Source: Thermodesulfovibrionia bacterium
GTDB taxonomy: Bacteria; Nitrospirota; Thermodesulfovibrionia; JACRGW01
Reading direction: 5' to 3'
Assembly (NCBI GenBank): GCA_919902995.1
Contig: CAKKSD010000055.1
Location: 1 to 35,104 of the forward strand
Length of the DNA: 35,104 nt
The notes under the pieces are model-generated. The model saw nothing but the letters and a program-made list of their open reading frames with translations. It ran no database searches and had not been told where the DNA came from. This document shows, one piece after another, positions 1-7,562 of this stretch. A program made the position numbers and the translations under genes. Every line of letters begins with the position of its first letter. Positions within the stretch are counted from its first letter, which is position 1.

Positions 1-8
1 TCCCTCCT
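1..8 (-). promoter_or_regulatory. Ribosome binding site of a gene starting beyond the left edge
   Basis: Read on the minus strand, the last bases of the window are AGGAGGGA, a strong Shine-Dalgarno sequence about 40 bases downstream of the hndC-like stop codon. The next gene of this operon must therefore start within about 10 bases outside the window. In Hnd-type operons the gene after hndC is the catalytic subunit (HndD, [FeFe]-hydrogenase), but formate dehydrogenase or another partner is equally possible and cannot be seen here. Confidence 0.7.
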
Positions 9-47
9 ATAGGTATTTTACCCAAAGTGGTGCAATTACTTATGGAA

Positions 48-1847
48 CTAGTGAGATAATATCTTTATAGAACTGAACCTGCAGGTTTCGTAACATGTCC
101 TGCACTGTACACAGAGATCCTGTATAATCCTGTGCGGCTTTTTCTTCTCTCCAATAATAGCCTTTGCAGGACATGCCCTCAAACAGGCACCGCATCCATT
201 ACATAGTTCTTCATCAATAAGAAATGTGCAGAGGTCTCGACATACGCCTGCAACGCACCATTTCTCTTTGATATGGGTTTCATATTCATCCCTGAAGTAT
301 CTTATTGTAGTAAGAATCGGATTGGGGGCTGTCTGTCCGAGGCCGCAGAGTGAAGAGGAGATTATATCCTTCCCGAGATCAATCAGTGTTTCTATATCTC
401 CTTCTTTTCCTCGACCTTCTGTGATATCCGTAAGTATATCAAGAAGTATTTTTGTACCGACTCTGCAGGGTGTACACTTACCGCAGGATTCATCAGCGGT
501 GAAGTCGAGGAAAAATTTAGCAGTACTAACCATGCAGTTATTATCGTCCATCACAACCATGCCCCCAGAGCCCATTATGGCACCACTCTTCACGATGTCT
601 TCATAAGTAACAGGTATATCAAGCAGATCTTCAGGCAAACAGCCTCCTGAAGGACCTCCCATCTGAACGGCCTTGAATTTTCTCCCTTTCTTCATCCCTC
701 CGCCTATATCGTATATGATCGTTTTCAAAGGGATACCCATTGGTACCTCTATAAGCCCTATATTATTTATAGCACCTGTCAGTGCAAATACCTTTGTCCC
801 AGGGCTTTTTTCAGTCCCGAGACTTCTGTACCAGTCAGCACCATTAAGAACAATAAGGGATACCTGCGCCAGAGTTTCGACATTGTTAAGCACTGATGGT
901 TTATCCCAGAGTCCCTTTTGTGCAGGGAATGGCGGTCTCGGCCTCGGCATTCCCCTTTTACCCTCAATAGAACGCATAAGTGCAGTCTCCTCTCCGCATA
1001 CGAATGCACCTGCGCCCTGATATATCTCAAGGTCAAAATTAAAACCGCTGTTGAGGATGTTTTTCCCGAGTAGCCCAGATTCATAGCATTGATCAATTGA
1101 GATCTGGAGCCTCTTCACAGCTAAGGGATACTCTGCCCGTACATAGATATAACCCTGATGTGCGCCTATCGCCTTTGCTCCTATGATCATCCCCTCGATA
1201 ATTGCATGAGGATCTGCCTCCATGATAGACCTGTCCATGAATGCGCCGGGGTCACCCTCATCACCATTACAGAGCATATACTTCATATCGGATTGAACCT
1301 TTGATGCAAATTCCCACTTAAGACCTGTTGGGAAACCTGCGCCTCCCCTTCCCCTTAACCCTGAATCCTTCACAACCTTTATTATTTCCCCAGATGTCAT
1401 CTCTATTAGTGCCTTTGCAGCCCCCTGATATCCATCTCGTGCAATATATTCCTCTATTCTTTCAGGATCGATCAATCCCTTATTCCTCAAAACCCTTAAA
1501 ACCTGGTATTTGAAGAAAGGTATATCCTTCATCGAAGGTATAGCAAGTTTCTTCTCAGGCTCTTTGAACATCAACTTCTGATAGGGCCTCCCTTTAAGGA
1601 AATGTTCCTCTACAAGCTTCGGTATCTCATCAACTGTTAATGCCTGATAAAAAATATCATCTGGATGAACAGACATGACAGGTCCCTGGGCACAATACCC
1701 GTTACAGCCTGTGAGGACTACTTTTATTTCCTTTTCAAGCCCCCGTTTCTTCAATTCTTCATCCAGGGCAGATTTAATCTTCATTGTTCCACTTGCAACA
1801 CAACCTGTTCCGGAACAGAGCATCACTTCTGCACGAACCCTTGCCAT
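48..1847 (-). CDS. hndC: HndC/NuoF-type NAD(P)H-binding FMN iron-sulfur subunit with C-terminal ferredoxin domain
   Basis: This 599-residue protein is the NADH/FMN flavin subunit of an Hnd or bidirectional-hydrogenase type complex. It moves electrons between NAD(P)H and an Fe-S chain in the cytoplasm. Domains in order: a thioredoxin-like [2Fe-2S] domain (C11, C16, C48, C52); the NuoF FMN/NADH core, with GLRGRGGAGFPTG at 163-175 and GAGAFVCGEETALM further on; an SLBB region; the 4Fe-4S helical domain (C455, C458, C461, C501); and a two-cluster ferredoxin tail (C549, C552, C555, C559 and C579, C582, C585, C589). This architecture matches HndC rather than plain NuoF, which lacks both ends; the complex I NuoF is encoded separately in this window. 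A good ribosome site (AGGAGGAGAT) precedes the ATG. It follows the HndB-like gene and precedes a gene outside the window. Whether the partner is a hydrogenase, a formate dehydrogenase or a bifurcating module is not visible. Confidence 0.93.
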   Translation of the reverse strand: MARVRAEVMLCSGTGCVASGTMKIKSALDEELKKRGLEKEIKVVLTGCNGYCAQGPVMSVHPDDIFYQALTVDEIPKLVEEHFLKGRPYQKLMFKEPEKKLAIPSMKDIPFFKYQVLRVLRNKGLIDPERIEEYIARDGYQGAAKALIEMTSGEIIKVVKDSGLRGRGGAGFPTGLKWEFASKVQSDMKYMLCNGDEGDPGAFMDRSIMEADPHAIIEGMIIGAKAIGAHQGYIYVRAEYPLAVKRLQISIDQCYESGLLGKNILNSGFNFDLEIYQGAGAFVCGEETALMRSIEGKRGMPRPRPPFPAQKGLWDKPSVLNNVETLAQVSLIVLNGADWYRSLGTEKSPGTKVFALTGAINNIGLIEVPMGIPLKTIIYDIGGGMKKGRKFKAVQMGGPSGGCLPEDLLDIPVTYEDIVKSGAIMGSGGMVVMDDNNCMVSTAKFFLDFTADESCGKCTPCRVGTKILLDILTDITEGRGKEGDIETLIDLGKDIISSSLCGLGQTAPNPILTTIRYFRDEYETHIKEKWCVAGVCRDLCTFLIDEELCNGCGACLRACPAKAIIGEKKKPHRIIQDLCVQCRTCYETCRFSSIKILSH

Positions 1848-1892
1848 CTATCTCCTCCTAATCTCAATTATTACAAACGCACTAAATGCAGT

Positions 1893-1964
1893 GTCATTGC
1901 GAGGGACTTTAGTCCCGAAGCAATCCCCTCGTTCTGAGATTGATTCGCTATCGCTCGCAATGAC
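1893..1964. repeat. Palindromic intergenic repeat, 11-bp inverted ends
   Basis: The 72-bp element begins with GTCATTGCGAG and ends with its exact complement CTCGCAATGAC, and carries an internal GGGACTTTAGTCCC stem. It sits in the gap between the HndB-like and HndC-like genes. The sequence resembles widespread small interspersed palindromic repeats of the GTCATTGCGAG type. It would form a hairpin in the transcript between two subunits. Confidence 0.75.
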
Positions 1965-1991
1965 GATATAAAAATAATTACTGCCTTTGTA

Positions 1992-2375
1992 TTAATAAGT
2001 CGTTTCACTTCCAACAACCAGCGCATATCTTTCTACAGGTTTTCCATCTATAACATGGTTTTTAAATATTTCTTTAATCTTTTCAGAGTTCAGGTCACAA
2101 TACTTGACAGGCGGATACCCCATAATTTCGACAGTTGCCATCGGTTCACGGGCACAGAGTCCGGCACAGCCAGAAGTAGTAATAATCACATCTTCTAATC
2201 CAGCCTTTGCTATCTCGTCTATCAGGGTTGTCATAACAGTCCTTGCACCAGCAGCAATACCGCATGTCCCCATATGGACTGTCACCTTTGCCCTGTAACC
2301 GCCTTCCCTCAGGGTAAATTCTGCCCTATGTTTCTCTTTAATCCTCTGAAGATCCTCTATTTTCAGCCTCTGCAT
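1992..2375 (-). CDS. hndB: HndB-like thioredoxin-fold [2Fe-2S] ferredoxin
   Basis: This 127-residue protein is related to HndB, a small [2Fe-2S] subunit of NADP-reducing hydrogenase and related complexes. The iron-sulfur signature is seen as MGTCGIAAGA (C38) and SGCAGLC (C70, C74), with a further cysteine at C93. An N-terminal helical stretch of about 25 residues precedes the thioredoxin-like fold. Its ATG follows the stop codon of the receiver-NuoE gene by a single base, and the ribosome site (AGGAGGAA) lies inside the end of that gene, so translation is probably coupled. It probably acts as an electron-transfer subunit next to the HndC-like protein. Assignment rests on motif and gene order. 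Confidence 0.85.
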   Translation of the reverse strand: MQRLKIEDLQRIKEKHRAEFTLREGGYRAKVTVHMGTCGIAAGARTVMTTLIDEIAKAGLEDVIITTSGCAGLCAREPMATVEIMGYPPVKYCDLNSEKIKEIFKNHVIDGKPVERYALVVGSETTY

Positions 2376-2376
2376 A

Positions 2377-3300
2377 TTATTGTTCCTCCTGCGTTTCTGT
2401 GTCTTCCCTCTCTGTCTCCTTTATGTTTAATGCTGTATACCTGTTAAGAACCTCGACTGCCTTCCTCTGATTGAGCGCACCATGTGTTTCATTGTCTATG
2501 ACCATAACTGGTGCAAGGCCGCAAGTACCGAGACAGCGAACGGTCTCGAGAGAAAATTTTTTGTCCTCCGTTGTCTCACCTACCCCTATTTTCAATACCT
2601 CTTTAATCTTGCTAAGCACTGTTTCAACCCCCTTCACATAACAGGCAGTACCGAGACAGACCCTTATGGTATGATCCCCCCTCGGTTTCATGGTAAAAAA
2701 GGAATAGAAAGAAACAATGCTGTGTATTTCAGCAGGAGGTATGACCAGACCCTTTGCAATCCTTTTCTGTATCTGTGATGGTAAATACCCGACTATCTCC
2801 TGGGCACGTTGGAGTACCGGTATCGCACTTCCAGGTTTATCCTTATATTTATTTATAACCCTGTCCAGTTCTGTCATCATAGAAGGTGGAAACGCCTCTT
2901 CTAGTTTCTCTTTGATAGGGATGCGTTTTCCCATCCACTCTTCTGCTCTCTTGATTACATCTGTTAAGACAGCGGGAGTGAACGGTTTAGGCACGTAATC
3001 TATGATTCCCAGTTCAAGGGCATCCTTGACAGTTTCTTGCGAAGGGTAACCAGTAATAACAACAATTCCTATATCAGGTCTTGACTTTCTTATCCATCTT
3101 ATAAGGGTGATACCATCAACTTCAGGCATCTTGAGGTCTGTTAAAACGAGGTCATAGTCCCTCTGCTCCATCTTGATTATGGCCTCCCGCCCTCCATGAG
3201 CGCTCTCAACTTTATAACCCTCATCACTGAGTATCCTTTCACAGCTCTTTAAGATTACAGGTTCATCGTCAACAACAAGGATATTAAGATTATCTGACAT
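2377..3300 (-). CDS. Response-regulator receiver fused to NuoE/HndA-type [2Fe-2S] subunit
   Basis: This is a two-domain protein of 307 residues. Residues 1-120 are a CheY-like receiver with the acidic pocket DDE at 11-13, phospho-acceptor D55 in LVLTDLKMP, and the conserved lysine in the PKPF motif near 105. Residues 135-290 are a NuoE/HndA-type thioredoxin-fold domain with the N-terminal helical bundle (PVLQRAQEIVGYLP) and the [2Fe-2S] ligands C215, C220, C256 and C260. The C-terminus is a short acidic tail. In Hnd complexes this domain is the separate subunit HndA; here it is covalently tied to a receiver, so phosphorylation could alter its docking or electron flow. It precedes the HndB- and HndC-like genes, fitting subunit A of that complex. 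There is no DNA-binding domain. The ribosome site GGGGGAG supports the chosen ATG. Confidence 0.92.
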   Translation of the reverse strand: MSDNLNILVVDDEPVILKSCERILSDEGYKVESAHGGREAIIKMEQRDYDLVLTDLKMPEVDGITLIRWIRKSRPDIGIVVITGYPSQETVKDALELGIIDYVPKPFTPAVLTDVIKRAEEWMGKRIPIKEKLEEAFPPSMMTELDRVINKYKDKPGSAIPVLQRAQEIVGYLPSQIQKRIAKGLVIPPAEIHSIVSFYSFFTMKPRGDHTIRVCLGTACYVKGVETVLSKIKEVLKIGVGETTEDKKFSLETVRCLGTCGLAPVMVIDNETHGALNQRKAVEVLNRYTALNIKETEREDTETQEEQ

Positions 3301-3375
3301 TAATTCTCCCCCTTTGAATAATGTAGTTTAATAGTTAGTAATAAGTAGTCAGGGAAAAGGATTAAAATGTAAGTT

Positions 3376-3444
3376 GTCATTCCTGCGGAAGCAGGAATCC
3401 AGAAATTTTGTATTTTACTGGATTCCCACTTTCGTGGGAATGAC
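3376..3444. repeat. GTCATTCC...GGAATGAC palindromic repeat, copy 1
   Basis: The element starts GTCATTCCTGCGGAAGCAGG and ends GGATTCCCACTTTCGTGGGAATGAC-like, with inverted termini GTCATTCC/GGAATGAC and internal hairpins at both ends. Members of the same family occur at 31150-31312 and 35015-35102. This copy lies between the two receiver-fusion genes. Confidence 0.85.
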
Positions 3445-3493
3445 AAAATATTTTCTTCTTTCATTTAAAATGCAGCTCCTTTAGTTACAAATA

Positions 3494-4255
3494 TTATTTT
3501 GCCTCAACCACCCTCACCAGCCAGAGAAGCCAACCTTCACCCAAGTGTTCCGGAACAAGGGATGTCATAACCGTATTTGCCTGACTGTTTATTTCCTTGA
3601 TCACACCTGTCATCGGAGATATCAACTCATGTGTTTCACCTGTACTACTAAGTACTCTTGCAAAGGGTTCCCCCGCTACAATGGTATTCAGTCCTTCAGG
3701 AAAATCTATGAAGAGCAGTTGTCCTGAAAGAAGCCAGTATCTCATATCACATCCAACTTCCCACAGTCCTTCTTTAACAGGCCTTGCCCAGGTGCCCTCT
3801 TTATAGTAGATTACAGGATTATCCGTATCCCTGAGACTCACTATATAGTTCCTGAACTGATCAATGAAGTCCTTTCTCAGTATCCAGCCCCTTTTGTCGA
3901 ATAGCTTTTTTGCCACATTGAGCATGAAGTCAGGTGTAAAGGGTTTTTCAATATATTCAAAGGCACCAAGTCTTATAGACTCCTTCGCATCCTCAACTGT
4001 TGGATAACCAGTAATTATCACGACGTCTACCTCAGGATGTATAACCCTTGTTTCTTTAAGAACAGTCATACCACTGATATCAGGGAGTCTGATATCAGAG
4101 ATCAAGAGGTCAAAGGACTCCTTTTCCATTTTCCTGAGTGCATCCTCTCCCCTTTCAACCGTAGAAATATGGTATCCCTCGGCACCTAAAATCCTCCTGC
4201 AGCTCAGATTAACTACAGGATCATCATCTAATACAAGGATTCTGCCCTTCTCCAT
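3494..4255 (-). CDS. Response-regulator receiver fused to a GcvH-like domain lacking the lipoyl lysine
   Basis: Residue numbers below follow the longer reading from 4267; the preferred start is the ATG at 4255 (four residues later), because the ribosome site GGAGGG lies inside the longer reading. Residues 8-125 are a receiver with D58 as phospho-acceptor (DLLISDIRLP) and the KPF motif at about 108. Residues 158-253 follow the glycine-cleavage H-protein fold: a WARPVKEGLWEVGCD strand, LLFIDFPEGLNTIVAGE, SPMTGVIKEIN, and a closing EGWLLWLVRV. In true H-proteins the sequence before the SPMSG-type strand contains ESVKA with the lipoylated lysine; here it reads RVLSSTGETHELI, with glycine at the lysine position, so lipoylation at the normal site seems impossible. 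No DNA-binding domain is present. It is the first gene after the sigma-54-like promoter, leading into the Hnd-like operon. The role is unknown; a phospho-controlled interaction module is an inference. Confidence 0.88.
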   Translation of the reverse strand: MEKGRILVLDDDPVVNLSCRRILGAEGYHISTVERGEDALRKMEKESFDLLISDIRLPDISGMTVLKETRVIHPEVDVVIITGYPTVEDAKESIRLGAFEYIEKPFTPDFMLNVAKKLFDKRGWILRKDFIDQFRNYIVSLRDTDNPVIYYKEGTWARPVKEGLWEVGCDMRYWLLSGQLLFIDFPEGLNTIVAGEPFARVLSSTGETHELISPMTGVIKEINSQANTVMTSLVPEHLGEGWLLWLVRVVEAK

Positions 4256-4290
4256 TTTACCCTCCATCTTAAGATTCTAATCTAAATAAT

Positions 4291-4306
4291 TGCAAATAAC
4301 ATACCA
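4291..4306 (-). promoter_or_regulatory. Sigma-54 (-24/-12) promoter upstream of the receiver-GcvH gene
   Basis: On the minus strand the sequence is TGGTATGTTATTTGCA, which matches the consensus TGGCACG-N4-TTGCA with the invariant GG and GC at exactly the correct spacing. A start of transcription about 12 bases after the GC would fall near 4280, leaving a leader of about 25 bases before the preferred ATG. The gene upstream encodes a sigma-54 activator, which supports the call. Confidence 0.65.
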
Positions 4307-4368
4307 CTATTGAAGATTCATATTTATCAATCGGTTAGCAAAGGCGAAGGTAATGAAGGGATTAGAGG

Positions 4369-4389
4369 TGTATATTTTAAAAATACATA
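4369..4389. promoter_or_regulatory. Quasi-palindrome, candidate enhancer site 1
   Basis: A 21-bp AT-rich quasi-palindrome has ends TGTAT and ATACA and a near-identical partner at 4427-4447. The pair lies about 80 and 140 bp upstream of the sigma-54-like element, a usual position for binding sites of NtrC-family activators. The AT-rich sequence makes chance similarity possible. Confidence 0.4.
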
Positions 4390-4426
4390 TAGATAAAAAA
4401 AGATTAAGCAATTCAAGAATAAAGCA

Positions 4427-4447
4427 TGTATATTTTTTAAATACATT
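4427..4447. promoter_or_regulatory. Quasi-palindrome, candidate enhancer site 2
   Basis: This second copy of the TGTATATTTT...ATACAT motif has its starting point 58 bp from that of the first, a little over five helical turns. It overlaps the last codon of the NtrC-type regulator gene. Together with the 4369-4389 copy it may bind that regulator. Confidence 0.4.
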
Positions 4448-5837
4448 ACTCTAATTCCTTCGTGATATCATATTTCTTCATTAAGGCATGGAAATTACTT
4501 CTCTGCATACCTACAGCGACTGAAGCTTTCGTTATGTTCCAGTTATTTTTTTTGAGGGCTTCGAAAATAAAAGCCTTTTCTATCTCTTCTATGGACTTTG
4601 AGCGAATATCCTTTTTCCTTTCTTTTAGTTCCTCACTCGTTTTAGGTACTTCATTTTGTGATTTCGATTCGAGGAGGGTAAGGTGTTCAGGCCTTATAGT
4701 TTTTCCCATACAGAGTAATGTAGCTCTATGGATTGTATTCTCTAATTCTCTTACATTTCCTGGCCAGTCATGTGAAATGAGTATCTTCATAGCATCAGCT
4801 GATATATGGTTTACTTCTTTACCAAGATATTCGCTATATTTCTTAAGAAAGTGATCGCTGAGTAAAGGGATGTCCTCTTTCCTCTCTCTGAGTGTTGGCA
4901 GAAGAATCGGGAATATATTAAGGCGGTAGAAGAGGTCCTCTCTGAATGAGCCTTCCTTTATCATATACTCTAAGTTCTTATTTGCTGCCGTAATCACTCT
5001 AACATCTACCTTTATTGACTCTCTTCCTCCAATAGGTCTGAATTCCTTCTCCTGAATCACCCTCAGTAGTGTTACCTGTGTAGAAAGATCGAGATTACCT
5101 ATTTCATCAAAAAAGATCGTACCTCCATCTGAAAGCTCGAGAAGTCCCTTTTTACTCGCTATTGCACCCGTGAATGCCCCCTTTATATAACCGAAAAGTT
5201 CAGACTCTATAAGGTTATTTGGAATCGTACCGCAATCGACAACTACAAAGGGCTGCTCCTTCCTTGGACTATTATAATGGATTGCTCTTGCGACAAGCTC
5301 TTTACCAGTTCCACTTTCTCCTGTCAGGAGCACTGTAGTTATCGTAGGTGCCACAGTCGCGATCATCTGAAATACCTTCTGCATCTCCTTTGATGTCCCC
5401 ACAATATTTTCAAGCCTGTATAAAGAGATAGATTCTTGTCTTGATTGAAGGTTTTCGATGATAAGTCTCTTTTTCTCAAGGGCTCTCGATACCACAAGTA
5501 GAAGCTGGTCAGGTGTAAAGGGTTTCTCTAAATAATCAAAGGATCCGAATTTCATCGCCTGGACAGCAGAGCTTACTGTCCCGTATCCTGTTATAACTAC
5601 AATCTCTGTATCAGGCCATCCTTCCTTCACCTTCTTTAATACCTCTATCCCATCCATATCAGGCATTTTTAGATCTGTCAGAACGAGGTCGAAGTTCTCC
5701 TTCTCAATCATCTTCAAACCCTCAATACCACTCTTAACTACCTTTACATTATAGCCTTCAGGTTGAAGTGTCCTTATACAGCTAACCCTCACAATCTCTT
5801 CATCGTCTATTACAAGGATCGTGGGTTTTTCAATCAT
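4446..5837 (-). CDS. NtrC-family sigma-54-dependent response regulator
   Basis: This 463-residue protein has the full NtrC layout. The receiver spans 1-120 with D55 in LVLTDLKMPD. The AAA+ domain spans roughly 145-385, with Walker A GESGTGKE at 173-180, the sigma-54 contact loop GAFTGA at 220-225, Walker B GGTIFFDEIG at 238-247 and WPGNVRELEN at 358-367. A Fis-type helix-turn-helix follows at about 415-463. It activates sigma-54 promoters after phosphorylation by its partner kinase. Its start overlaps the stop of the histidine kinase gene by four bases (ATGA), so the two form a cognate pair. A sigma-54-like promoter lies about 140 bp downstream of its stop codon, ahead of the receiver-GcvH gene, making that operon the most likely target. 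Confidence 0.96.
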   Translation of the reverse strand: MIEKPTILVIDDEEIVRVSCIRTLQPEGYNVKVVKSGIEGLKMIEKENFDLVLTDLKMPDMDGIEVLKKVKEGWPDTEIVVITGYGTVSSAVQAMKFGSFDYLEKPFTPDQLLLVVSRALEKKRLIIENLQSRQESISLYRLENIVGTSKEMQKVFQMIATVAPTITTVLLTGESGTGKELVARAIHYNSPRKEQPFVVVDCGTIPNNLIESELFGYIKGAFTGAIASKKGLLELSDGGTIFFDEIGNLDLSTQVTLLRVIQEKEFRPIGGRESIKVDVRVITAANKNLEYMIKEGSFREDLFYRLNIFPILLPTLRERKEDIPLLSDHFLKKYSEYLGKEVNHISADAMKILISHDWPGNVRELENTIHRATLLCMGKTIRPEHLTLLESKSQNEVPKTSEELKERKKDIRSKSIEEIEKAFIFEALKKNNWNITKASVAVGMQRSNFHALMKKYDITKELE

Positions 5838-7435
5838 AATGGAAGTCTCACGAAGAAGCTTGCACCGTGGCTCGGTTCACTTTTCACAAATATTTTACCT
5901 TTATGTTCCTGTACAATGCCATGACTCACAGCCAGTCCAAGACCTGTTCCTTTTCCTACGGGCTTTGTACTAAAAAAAGGTTCAAAGACCTTACCCATAT
6001 TCTCATTTGATATACCTGGACCTGTGTCTGTGAATTCGATTTCGACGAATGATCTCTCATCCTCAAAGACCTTCCTTGTAGAAATGGCAATTGTACCCTT
6101 TCCATCCATTGCGTCAGCTGCGTTAACAAGCATATTTAAAAAGACCTGTTGGAGCTGGAATGAATCTGCAATCGCCTGAGGGAGTTTATCGTCCATATTT
6201 ATATCAAACTTTATATTATGGAAGTCAACTTTACTGCTGACCATCTGGATAGAACGTGTCAAAACCTCATTTATATCTGTGAGCCCTTTCTCAACAGTTG
6301 TCGCCCTTGCAAATCCTAAAAGACCTTTGATAATCTTTGAACATCTATCTGCCTGTTCAATAATCACCTCGAGATCTTCCTTTTCCTGGCTTTCATCAGG
6401 TACGCGCTTTAACATAAGGTGTGCAAATGTAACTATCCCTGTAAGGGGGCTGTTTATCTCATGGGCAACCCCTGCTGCCATCCTTCCGAGCGAGGCAAGT
6501 TTCTCTGTATGTATCAATTGCCCCTGAGTTCTACGGATCTCTTCTGTCTTTTTATCCACCTCTGATTCGAGGGTCTTTGTCCAGTCCACCATTCTCTCTC
6601 GAGCTGTTTTGAGATCTATTGTCATGGAATTGAATGCCTTTGCCAGCAAGCCTATCTCATCCTTTGTATTTATCCCAACATTATAATCAAGATCACCGCT
6701 ACCAACCCTTTCCATCCCCTCTACAAGTGTTGCAACAGGCTTAGTCACAAGTTTCCACAAAATAATGCAAAGGACTAATGAAATGGCAAAGATAAAACTA
6801 ATAACATAGACAGTTATGGCAACCCCCTGCCTTCTTTCAGCCTTATCAAGAAGGGCAAGGGAAAGGTCTGATTCGATAATCCCGAGGACCTTCTGTCCTT
6901 TAGGATGGGCATGACAGGCTGATGTATAACAGGAAGGTTCATTATAAATGGGTTCTATAATATTGAGGATCCTGTTACCTTCCTTTTCCCTAGTAATAGT
7001 CCATCTCTTCTCTCTCACTAATGTAGCAGTAGGTTTATCAAGATTATAGTGGCAGGACTTGCACATCGGTGAGTTTTTATCCATTAAGGTTCCAATCTCT
7101 TCCTTTCTCGAGGAATAGTTGATCTTACCTTTATTATCAAATATCCTAACTCTGAGGACACCTTCAGCCAAGCTTATAGCATCAATTGTCTCCTGCACCA
7201 AGACTTTCTGGAAAGTAAGCATCCCATATCTTGTACTCTTATTTACCAATTCATTAAAAGAGTTCCCATACTTTACGGCATCTCCCACAAGCTCCTTTTC
7301 CTGATATTTCATCAATTGATACCAGAAGAGAATACTTCCTATTATCATAAGGGAGCCTATCGTAAGAAGAAGTTTCCCTGTAAGGGAATATAGGCCTTTC
7401 TCAAATACTGTTTTAAAAGGAGATTTCTTTTTCAC
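5834..7435 (-). CDS. Membrane histidine kinase with periplasmic c-type heme motifs
   Basis: This 533-residue sensor kinase has a transmembrane helix at about 20-40, a periplasmic sensor region at 41-200, a second helix at about 205-228, a HAMP domain to about 280 and a short coiled coil. The HisKA dimerisation domain has H325 in VAHEINSP, and the ATPase domain has N434/N438, DTGPG at 470-474 and GKGTGLGLAV near 494-503. The sensor region contains CKSCH at 125-129 (a standard CxxCH heme c site) and CYTSACH at 169-175 (a CX4CH site), so one or two covalent hemes are likely. The protein may therefore sense redox state or a gas. It starts with GTG at 7433-7435. It is translationally coupled to the NtrC-type regulator and probably phosphorylates it and perhaps the two receiver fusions downstream. 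Confidence 0.93.
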   Translation of the reverse strand: MKKKSPFKTVFEKGLYSLTGKLLLTIGSLMIIGSILFWYQLMKYQEKELVGDAVKYGNSFNELVNKSTRYGMLTFQKVLVQETIDAISLAEGVLRVRIFDNKGKINYSSRKEEIGTLMDKNSPMCKSCHYNLDKPTATLVREKRWTITREKEGNRILNIIEPIYNEPSCYTSACHAHPKGQKVLGIIESDLSLALLDKAERRQGVAITVYVISFIFAISLVLCIILWKLVTKPVATLVEGMERVGSGDLDYNVGINTKDEIGLLAKAFNSMTIDLKTARERMVDWTKTLESEVDKKTEEIRRTQGQLIHTEKLASLGRMAAGVAHEINSPLTGIVTFAHLMLKRVPDESQEKEDLEVIIEQADRCSKIIKGLLGFARATTVEKGLTDINEVLTRSIQMVSSKVDFHNIKFDINMDDKLPQAIADSFQLQQVFLNMLVNAADAMDGKGTIAISTRKVFEDERSFVEIEFTDTGPGISNENMGKVFEPFFSTKPVGKGTGLGLAVSHGIVQEHKGKIFVKSEPSHGASFFVRLPL

Positions 7436-7562
7436 TTTATTTAAGTAATAATTATAAATTATAAAGTACCTATTTGTAAACTAAAACTGTAGATTTAAAT
7501 TTCTTATTGGACATTTATATCAAAAATAATGTATTAAAAACAAGTCTAACTTTAATATTTAA

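Noticed and set aside
3494-4255. Reading the GcvH-like region as a glycine-cleavage H-protein
   Set aside because: The lipoyl lysine is missing, a receiver is fused to it, and there are no gcvP or gcvT genes nearby.
7451-7480. TTTACA-18-TATAAT promoter for the histidine kinase on the minus strand
   Set aside because: Box sequences are good, but the start would be only about 8 bases before the GTG with no room for a ribosome site, in very AT-rich DNA.
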